This document shows, one piece after another, positions 1-5,160 of a stretch of 12,713 bases of DNA. The DNA lies in contig DATLHO010000178.1 in NCBI GenBank assembly GCA_035539855.1, positions 1 through 12,713 on the forward strand. Direction: 5' to 3'. The position numbers and the translations under genes are program-made. Below the pieces are notes generated by a model, which did no database searches, had not been told where the DNA came from, and saw only the letters and a program-made list of their open reading frames with translations. The stretch comes from DATLHO01 sp035539855. GTDB lineage: Bacteria > Bacteroidota > Ignavibacteria > OLB7. The first letter of the stretch is position 1. Each line of letters begins with the position of its first letter.

Positions 1-2
1 AG

Positions 3-200
3 CGCTTAAGCGACCGCGAGCTCGAAGTCTTCGAGCTCATCGGTCTCGGCAAGTCGACCGGCGAGATCGCCGCGGCGCTCGTCATCAGCCCCAAGACCGT
101 CGAGACCCATCGCACCAAGATCCGCGACAAGCTCGGCGTCGGCTCGGGCCGCGAGCTCATGCGCCATGCGGTGCAGTGGATCAGCGGCGTGAAGAGCTGA
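3..200 (+). CDS. LuxR/NarL-family response regulator, C-terminal fragment (5' end outside window)
   Basis: The reading frame is open from the left edge and ends at a TGA at 198-200, giving the last 65 residues of a protein. They form a complete LuxR/GerE-type helix-turn-helix: it starts with the family's LSDRELEVFELI segment, then GKSTGEIAAAL, then the recognition helix ISPKTVETHRTKIRDKLGV. This pattern is typical of the output domain of NarL/FixJ two-component response regulators, which bind DNA as dimers after phosphorylation of an N-terminal receiver domain. The receiver, if present, lies left of the window, so a stand-alone LuxR-type regulator or a larger fusion cannot be excluded. The protein ends only about 15 residues after the HTH, as response regulators normally do. 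No cognate kinase is visible. A 9-bp inverted repeat begins 48 bp after the stop codon and may be its terminator. Confidence 0.88.
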   Translation, partial: RLSDRELEVFELIGLGKSTGEIAAALVISPKTVETHRTKIRDKLGVGSGRELMRHAVQWISGVKS

Positions 201-247
201 GCCGGACCTCGGTGAGCTCGCTGGCGCCCGCGTCAAAGAAGCGGCTG

Positions 248-269
248 GAAACTGATTCGTATCAGTTTC
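248..269. promoter_or_regulatory. AT-rich perfect inverted repeat (operator or terminator candidate)
   Basis: GAAACTGAT at 248-256 is repeated in exact inverse as ATCAGTTTC at 261-269, with a 4-base centre TCGT. The arms are markedly AT-richer than their surroundings, which is more typical of a repressor operator (for example TetR/AcrR-type palindromes) than of a GC-rich hairpin. It lies 48 bp past the response-regulator stop, so a terminator is the alternative. No TetR gene is present in the window. Confidence 0.4.
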
Positions 270-393
270 TCACCAACGCCCCGGCGGTAGGTTTGCTCAT
301 CGAGATTGACCGCGAGCGTCGCGGACCTCGCTAATGAGTAGCTGACCAAGGGTCCGCGGTGCTCTGCCGCGGCTCGAAGGAGCCTGACCACGT

Positions 394-462
394 CCCGAGC
401 GTTGCTGCCGGGCACCATCGGGGGATGGGTGCTCGACCGCCACTCACTGGACAACGCTCGGG
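394..462 (+). other. Nested inverted repeats, possible structured 5' leader or small RNA
   Basis: CCCGAGCGTTG (394-404) and CAACGCTCGGG (452-462) form a perfect 11-bp stem. Inside it, 409-416 pairs with 428-435 over 8 bp including one G-U, and this continues as ATC 417-419 with GAT 424-426, leaving a bulged G at 427 and a GGGG loop. The G-U pair would be a C-A mismatch on the other strand, so an RNA would more likely be read on the plus strand. A further hairpin follows at 480-507 (CCGGCT with AGCCGG plus CCA with TGG around a bulged T). I recognise no known riboswitch class. Confidence 0.3.
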
Positions 463-624
463 CTCCGATTACCGAATGTCCGGCTCCACCGGGGGGATGG
501 TAGCCGGGCATTCGACGTTTACGTATCGGCGATCACCAGCACGCCGCCGGGCTCGCTCGCACACCCCACACACAGCGCACACCGGTGAGCAATCACGATC
601 ACCAACGATCGATGGACATTCACC

Positions 625-1311
625 ATGGAAATCAAGTCTGACGCCAAGATCCAGAAGGACGTGCTTCAGGAGATGCACTGGGACAGCCGCGTCGACGAAA
701 CGGACGTCGGCGTCGAGGTCGACGACGGCATTGTCACGCTCACGGGAACCGTTGACAGCTACGCAAAGCGGATCGCCGCGCAGGAGGCCGCACACCGCGT
801 CGCCGGGGTACTCGACGTCGCCAACGACCTCGAGGTTCGCGTGCCCGGCAAGGGACGCCTGACCGATACCGAGATCGCGCGGGAAGTCCGCGACTCGCTG
901 CAGTGGAACGTGTTCGTCGACGACGCGAAGATCGCCTCGACCGTGCACGACGGCTACGTGACCCTCGAGGGAACGGTCGACTCGCTGCATGCCCGCGACG
1001 AAGCCGGATCGGCCGTGCGCGCACTCGCCGGAGTTCGAGCGGTGATCAATCGGGTCACCGTCGCGGAAACGGCGATCGATGCCGCGCAGGTCCGCACGGC
1101 GATCGAGAAGGCACTGAAGCGTCGCGCCGAAACCAGCGCCCACGGAGTGCACGTCTCGATCGACGACCACGCCGTCGTGCTCGAAGGCCGCGTGCCATCA
1201 TGGACCGAGAAGCAGACCATTCTCGACGCCGCGGGACATACGCGAGGCATCTCGAGGATCGTCGATCACGTCAACATCGTTCCGCTGTCGGAGACGAAGC
1301 TCACGCACTGA
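625..1311 (+). CDS. Triple BON-domain protein (OsmY-like repeats)
   Basis: This 228-residue protein consists of three consecutive BON domains, at about residues 5-73, 79-147 and 151-219. Each shows the family pattern of a short helix, a strand containing DG.VTL.GTV (VDDGIVTLTGTVDS, VHDGYVTLEGTVDS, IDDHAVVLEGRVPS), a helix and a final strand with GV..V.N or an equivalent. BON domains are found in OsmY and other stress-induced proteins and are thought to contact membranes or ligands. Unlike OsmY, no signal peptide or transmembrane segment is visible at the N-terminus, so the protein is probably cytoplasmic. The ATG is preceded by only a weak GGA, 8 bases upstream; it is the natural start because the first domain begins at residue 5. 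A function in osmotic or general stress is inferred from the family and from the UspA gene elsewhere in the window. Confidence 0.92.
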   Translation: MEIKSDAKIQKDVLQEMHWDSRVDETDVGVEVDDGIVTLTGTVDSYAKRIAAQEAAHRVAGVLDVANDLEVRVPGKGRLTDTEIAREVRDSLQWNVFVDDAKIASTVHDGYVTLEGTVDSLHARDEAGSAVRALAGVRAVINRVTVAETAIDAAQVRTAIEKALKRRAETSAHGVHVSIDDHAVVLEGRVPSWTEKQTILDAAGHTRGISRIVDHVNIVPLSETKLTH

Positions 1312-1320
1312 CGACGGAGA

Positions 1321-1362
1321 GAGCCGCCGGGGGACCTGCGTCGACAGGGCTCCCGGCGGTTC
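1321..1362 (+). terminator. Hairpin between the BON and DUF6064 genes
   Basis: Starting 9 bases after the BON stop codon, GAGCCGCCGGG (1321-1331) pairs with CCCGGCGGTTC (1352-1362) over 11 positions with one G-U, and the top is extended by CCTG/CAGG (1335-1338, 1345-1348). This is a strong terminator-like or attenuating hairpin, but no clear T-run follows, so termination is not certain. The next ATG is only 20 bp downstream. Confidence 0.45.
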
Positions 1363-1381
1363 GCGCAATACTCACCCTGCC

Positions 1382-2032
1382 ATGAATCTTCCCTTCACCG
1401 CCGAGCAGTTCCTCGGCGTCTTTCGCGACTACAACCTGGCCGTCTGGCCGGCACAGATCCTCGCGCTCCTGCTCGCCACCTGGTGCATCGCCCTCGCACT
1501 CGGAGGACCGACGGGCTCGCGTCTGATCTCCGCGCTGCTTGCGACGCTGTGGCTCTGGATGGGGGTCGTCTATCACGGCGTGTTCTTCTCGCGGATCAAT
1601 CCGATCGCGATCGGATTCGGCGCGCTCTTCGTCGTGGAGGCATTCCTGATCGTGCGAGCGGGGATTCTCCGGCGCAGCCTGCGATTCCAGGCACGTCGCG
1701 ATCGCGCAGGCGTTGCCGGCGCCCTGCTCATGGCGTACGGACTGCTCGTCTATCCGGTGCTCGGCGCCGCCGCCGGACACGGCTGGCCGCAGACTCCGAG
1801 CTTCGGACTGCCCTGTCCCACGACGATCTTCACGCTCGGCATGCTGTTGTGGAGCGAACCGCCGACGCCACGGCACCTGCTCGTGATCCCGATGCTATGG
1901 TCAATCCTCGGCGTCTCGGCGGCGCTGCGACTCGGCGTCATCGAGGACTTCGGTCTCGTCGTCGCGGCAGTGGTCGCGGCGGTGTTCCTGCTGCCGAACC
2001 GCGCTCGAGGCGCGGCGATCGTCTCTCATTGA
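1382..2032 (+). CDS. DUF6064-family integral membrane protein
   Basis: The 216-residue product is almost entirely hydrophobic, with about six or seven membrane segments, at roughly residues 22-40, 48-66, 75-93, 109-130, 145-158, 165-183 and 188-204. The N-terminal LPFTAEQFLGVFRDYN.AVWPAQ and the internal LPCPTTIFTLGMLLW segment match what I recall of the DUF6064 family, whose function is unknown. Length and topology are normal for that family. No Shine-Dalgarno sequence is visible before the ATG; the start is supported by the conserved N-terminal motif beginning at residue 3. The gene follows the BON gene by 70 bp across a hairpin. Its end overlaps the end of the convergent membrane-protein gene by 7 bp. 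Confidence 0.88.
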   Translation: MNLPFTAEQFLGVFRDYNLAVWPAQILALLLATWCIALALGGPTGSRLISALLATLWLWMGVVYHGVFFSRINPIAIGFGALFVVEAFLIVRAGILRRSLRFQARRDRAGVAGALLMAYGLLVYPVLGAAAGHGWPQTPSFGLPCPTTIFTLGMLLWSEPPTPRHLLVIPMLWSILGVSAALRLGVIEDFGLVVAAVVAAVFLLPNRARGAAIVSH

Positions 2033-2571
2033 GCCGACAGCCCGGCCGGGTATGCATCGTGGGCGTGCCGCCACAGCGGCCTGCCGAGCCACGTGGTGAC
2101 GACGATGTAGATCACCGACGGGAAGCCGATCCAGAAGAGATACGTCCCCAGCGGCAGCGACAGCGGCGAAAAGCCGAGCGCGGGCAGCAGACCGATCTGC
2201 CCGACGGCCAGTGAGGTCAGTGAGACGAGCGCGCCGACGACGACCGGCCGTGCGCGAACGCCTCGAGCGGCACTGCGCACGAGCAGCCAGTGCACCGCGA
2301 TCGCGCTCACGGCGCCGACGAGCGTCGAGAACAGCGCCAGGAGGGTCGTGATCGTAACCGAGGCTACGACCATGCTCGCTCCGGAAGCGACCACCGTCGG
2401 AATGACGTCGATGCCCTCGGCCGGCGCCTCTATGATCGCGATGGCAACACGGACCGTCGCGTAGACGATGAACGCCCCGGCGTACAGTCGGGTCATGCGA
2501 GCACCGATGAGCGCGCCTTCGTGCGCGATCGCGCGCTGAAGGTGACGACGATAGTGACGGTCGGCTCTCAT
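2026..2571 (-). CDS. Small integral membrane protein of unknown function
   Basis: From the ATG at 2571 the product has 181 residues: a basic, cytoplasmic-looking N-terminus (RADRHYRRHLQRA) and four or five hydrophobic segments, at about 28-47, 57-76, 77-98, 109-131 and 139-162. I do not recognise the family. The reading frame stays open upstream to 2796, but that extension only shadows the upstream gene in another frame. The chosen ATG has a GGAG at 2579-2582 with 7-base spacing and overlaps the TGA of the SRPBCC gene as ATGA, so the two are very probably translationally coupled. This suggests that the membrane protein and the anchored SRPBCC protein act together. The 3' end overlaps the DUF6064 gene tail-to-tail. 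Confidence 0.8.
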   Translation of the reverse strand: MRADRHYRRHLQRAIAHEGALIGARMTRLYAGAFIVYATVRVAIAIIEAPAEGIDVIPTVVASGASMVVASVTITTLLALFSTLVGAVSAIAVHWLLVRSAARGVRARPVVVGALVSLTSLAVGQIGLLPALGFSPLSLPLGTYLFWIGFPSVIYIVVTTWLGRPLWRHAHDAYPAGLSAQ

Positions 2572-3224
2572 GGCCTGACTCCGGCGGCCAGCCCGCTCGC
2601 CCGCCTCGATTGCGCGAAGCTGCGCTCGGCCCGCTCTCTTATCCCCAGCATCATCCCACTCTCCATCACGAAGTGCGCCGGCTCGAAGACGGTGTAGTAG
2701 TAGAGCGCGTCGAGCGATCGACCGTGCGTGTCGAACGGATAGCGGACGATCAGTCGCGTGCGCCCCTCGTCGATCCGGCGCAGCGCAAGCGTCCATCCGT
2801 CGCCGAGCACCAGAGCGCGCTCCGGCTCGACGAGGGTCACGACCGTCGCCGGTCCATCGGCCTGGAACGAGATCGAGTCACCGACGTCGAGCTTCAACAG
2901 TCGCGGCTCGAGCAGCTCCGCATTGCGCATGTCGGCGGCGAAGAGGTTCTCGAGCCACTCGTAGCTGTAGAAGCCTCCCCTGCCCTGGCCGAGCTGCAGC
3001 ATCCATCGCCAGACCTCATCCGGCGGCGCGTCGATGTCCAGAGCGCGCGTCGACACGATCGCGCCGCGAGCGATCATGCGATCTCCCTCGAGCCGCATCT
3101 GCACTTCCTCGGAACTCGCGCCCCAGCGCATGTGCCACGGTCGAATGAGCACTGCGTAGAGAAGGACCGTGATCGCGATGGCGCCTCTTGCAAACCAGAC
3201 GACGATCAGCTTCAACGTTCTCAT
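2568..3224 (-). CDS. SRPBCC-fold protein with N-terminal membrane anchor
   Basis: The 218-residue protein starts with one hydrophobic segment (residues about 4-26, LKLIVVWFARGAIAITVLLYAVL) and continues as a soluble domain of about 150 residues. That domain has the features of a family of SRPBCC/polyketide-cyclase-like proteins: I.APP.EVW.WMLQLGQGRGGFYSYEWLENL (about residues 64-93), VGDSI and VLVLGDGW-type strands, and a C-terminal helix carrying HFVMESGMMLGIRERAE. SRPBCC domains form a hydrophobic ligand-binding cavity; the ligand here is unknown. The start at 3224 is preferred over an in-frame ATG 48 bp further upstream because a GGAGG lies 5 bases before it and the anchor then begins at once. 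It is the first gene of a two-gene operon, divergent from the ankyrin gene. Confidence 0.87.
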   Translation of the reverse strand: MRTLKLIVVWFARGAIAITVLLYAVLIRPWHMRWGASSEEVQMRLEGDRMIARGAIVSTRALDIDAPPDEVWRWMLQLGQGRGGFYSYEWLENLFAADMRNAELLEPRLLKLDVGDSISFQADGPATVVTLVEPERALVLGDGWTLALRRIDEGRTRLIVRYPFDTHGRSLDALYYYTVFEPAHFVMESGMMLGIRERAERSFAQSRRASGLAAGVRP

Positions 3225-3229
3225 CGCTG

Positions 3230-3234
3230 CCTCC
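3230..3234 (-). promoter_or_regulatory. Shine-Dalgarno sequence that sets the SRPBCC start
   Basis: On the minus strand GGAGG sits 5 bases before the ATG at 3224. The in-frame ATG at 3239 lies just upstream of this motif and the one at 3272 is far from it, so 3224 is the most likely start. The UspA gene has the same GGAGG-N5-ATG arrangement. Confidence 0.7.
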
Positions 3235-3331
3235 GGCATTGACGGCAATCTGGGGCACACGGAACGCATCAAGCCTGACGCGCCTCAGGTTCTCCGCCGG
3301 AAAGCCGCCGAGACGATCGTGCCCGGTCCCC

Positions 3332-3362
3332 TTGACGCGATACGGTCGCGCCGCCCTATCTT
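3332..3362 (+). promoter_or_regulatory. Candidate sigma70-like promoter for the ankyrin/BTAD operon
   Basis: TTGACG (3332-3337, 5 of 6 to consensus) and TATCTT (3357-3362, 4 of 6) are separated by 19 bp, slightly longer than ideal. They lie in the 183-bp divergent gap, and transcription would start about 40 bases before the ankyrin ATG at 3408. A short imperfect hairpin (CCTGA 3274-3278 with TCAGG 3285-3289) lies upstream. No Bacteroidetes-type -7/-33 promoter was seen. Confidence 0.35.
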
Positions 3363-3407
3363 TCGCGTGAGCCGGAATCCCCTCCGAATCGTACCCCAGG
3401 CCCTGAC

Positions 3408-5147
3408 ATGCTGCCCCACCTCGGAACACTATCCCTGCTGCTGCTCTGCACCGCGGCGGCGCAGGCACAGGATGCGACCCTGCACGACGCCGCGCGCGAC
3501 GGCGACAACGCGACGCTTGCGAGATTGCTCTCGGCCGGCGCCGACGCCAACGCCGAGGCCGACGGCGGATGGACGCCGCTGATGCTCGCCACGATGGGTG
3601 GTAACGTCGACGGCGCGCGAGCGCTCCTCGACGCCGGCGCCGACCCCAACCTCGGCGAGGCCGACCAGGGTCCGCCGCTCTGCGCGGCCGCGATGACGCC
3701 GCTCGCCCCGGTCGGCGACGAGACCGCGATCCTCAGGCTGCTCGTCGAGCGCGGTGCTCGCGTGGATATCCTCAACGGCGCCGGCATGACGCCGCTGATG
3801 TACGCGGCCCGCGAAGGCAACCTCGCGCGCGCGACGTTCCTGATCCGCAAGGGCGCCGACGTCAATCATCGCGACGCACGACAGTGGACGCCGCTGCGCT
3901 TCGCCGCGAGCTCCGGCAACGCCGACGTCGTGCGACTGCTCGTCGCCCACGGCTCCGATCCGAACGTTCTCGACGAGAGCTACCGCTCGCCACTGCATTA
4001 CGCCGTGCTCGACGGAAGCGTCGAGATCGCGACGGTGCTGCTCGACGCCGGCGCCGATCCGAACCTCTCGCGACCCGATGCCGGCTCCCCCACACCGCTG
4101 CTGATGGCTGCAGGTCGCAACGACGCGGCGATCGTCGCGCTGCTGTGCGCGCGCGGCGCCTCGGCCAACTACGATGACCGCGGAGGACTCGGCGACGACA
4201 GCGTCGCGCGCACCGCCCTTGACTGGGCACGCCATCATCGGTGCCGCGAATGCGAGCGCGCCCTGGCATCGACCGGCGCGCTGACACACGCCGAGCTCGA
4301 GCGCGCTCAACGTGCGCTGCTGGAGCTCGCTCGCTCGGGCGACGCGAAGGGAGTCACGAAGGCGCTCGCGAAGCACATCGACCCACGCGTTCCGGTCCGC
4401 GTCGACGCGGAGACCGACGTGGCGCCGCTGGACGAAGCGGCACGGCACGGCTCGCTCGCGGTCGTCCGCGCGATGCTCGCGACACGCTACGCGTTCGACG
4501 GCGCCGCGCTCGCGGCCGCGTACAGCGTGGCGGTGCACGCCGGACACGACGACGTCGCGATCGCGATCGCCGCGCACGCTCCGCAGCTTCTCGCCGCGAC
4601 CGCGATCGGCGAGCACGAGGGCGAGCTCGCCCGGTCGATGATCGAGCGCCATCCGGAGATCGTCGCGACGCGCGATGCGACGGGACGAACCCTGCTGCAC
4701 CTCGCGGCGGCTGCCGGCGAGACCGCGGTCGTATCGATGCTGCTCGAGCGGGGAGCCGACGTGGGAGCGAAGGATTCGTGGCAGGAGACACCGCTGTTCG
4801 ACGCGGTTCGCGGCGGCGACGTCGAGATCGTCGATCGTCTGCTGGCGCATCGGGCCGACCACTCGGCGCGCAACCTGCGGGGCATGACGCCACTGCTGGC
4901 GGCCGCGCGCAGCGGCCGCTCGACCGTCGTCTCGCGCCTGTTGTCAAGCGGCGCCGATCCGGACGCGGCCGACCACACTGGATGGTGCGCGCTGCACCAC
5001 GCGGCATGGGCCAACAGCCCGGCGACGATCGACGTTCTCATCGCGGCCGGCGCGAAGCGCAACCGTCTCGATCACCGTCGGCGCGCGCCGCTCGATCTCG
5101 CGCGGCAGTTGAACCATGCAGACGCCGCAACAGTGCTCCAGCAGTAG
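3408..5147 (+). CDS. Exported ankyrin-repeat protein
   Basis: The 579-residue protein begins with a short hydrophobic signal peptide (LPHLGTLSLLLLCTAAAQA, likely cut after residue 20), so it should act outside the cytoplasm. The rest is built of about 16 ankyrin repeats of roughly 33 residues. A regular block (about 22-290) contains copies such as GMTPLMYAAREGNLARATFLI and YRSPLHYAVLDGSVEIATVLL. A degenerate middle follows (about 300-425), then a second regular block (427-579). The turn motif GADPN/GADVN recurs at most repeat ends. Ankyrin arrays bind proteins; no enzymatic domain is visible. A CxxC pair (C279, C282) interrupts the eighth repeat. The ATG is placed directly before the signal peptide, with only a weak AGG upstream. 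The next gene begins at most 13 bp after the stop, or overlaps it by 32 bp, so the pair forms an operon. Confidence 0.9.
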   Translation: MLPHLGTLSLLLLCTAAAQAQDATLHDAARDGDNATLARLLSAGADANAEADGGWTPLMLATMGGNVDGARALLDAGADPNLGEADQGPPLCAAAMTPLAPVGDETAILRLLVERGARVDILNGAGMTPLMYAAREGNLARATFLIRKGADVNHRDARQWTPLRFAASSGNADVVRLLVAHGSDPNVLDESYRSPLHYAVLDGSVEIATVLLDAGADPNLSRPDAGSPTPLLMAAGRNDAAIVALLCARGASANYDDRGGLGDDSVARTALDWARHHRCRECERALASTGALTHAELERAQRALLELARSGDAKGVTKALAKHIDPRVPVRVDAETDVAPLDEAARHGSLAVVRAMLATRYAFDGAALAAAYSVAVHAGHDDVAIAIAAHAPQLLAATAIGEHEGELARSMIERHPEIVATRDATGRTLLHLAAAAGETAVVSMLLERGADVGAKDSWQETPLFDAVRGGDVEIVDRLLAHRADHSARNLRGMTPLLAAARSGRSTVVSRLLSSGADPDAADHTGWCALHHAAWANSPATIDVLIAAGAKRNRLDHRRRAPLDLARQLNHADAATVLQQ

Positions 5148-5160
5148 GCGCCGACGATTC

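Larger units (their letters stand above)
201..624. other. Gene-free intergenic region with several inverted repeats
   Basis: These 424 bp separate the response regulator from the BON gene. I see no convincing protein: the open frames are arginine/serine-rich, lack a ribosome binding site and match no family I know. The stretch contains an AT-rich 9-bp inverted repeat (248-269), an 11-bp inverted repeat with 47-bp spacing (394-404 and 452-462) enclosing a second hairpin (409-435), and another hairpin (480-507). A weak sigma70-like pair, TTGACC at 306-311 and GCTAAT at 330-335 (18-bp spacer), could be a promoter reading toward the BON gene, but the match is poor. Confidence 0.6.

Noticed and set aside
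394..462. Cobalamin or fluoride riboswitch
   Set aside because: Short fragments (GCCACT, GGGGATGG) recall parts of these classes, but the other conserved boxes and the required arrangement are missing.
233..511. Possible 92-residue minus-strand gene in the first intergenic region
   Set aside because: No ribosome binding site or known family, and it covers the inverted repeats; coding status is not supported.
3429..4862. Long minus-strand frame opposite the ankyrin gene
   Set aside because: Its repetitive residues mirror the ankyrin repeats on the other strand; no independent evidence of a gene.
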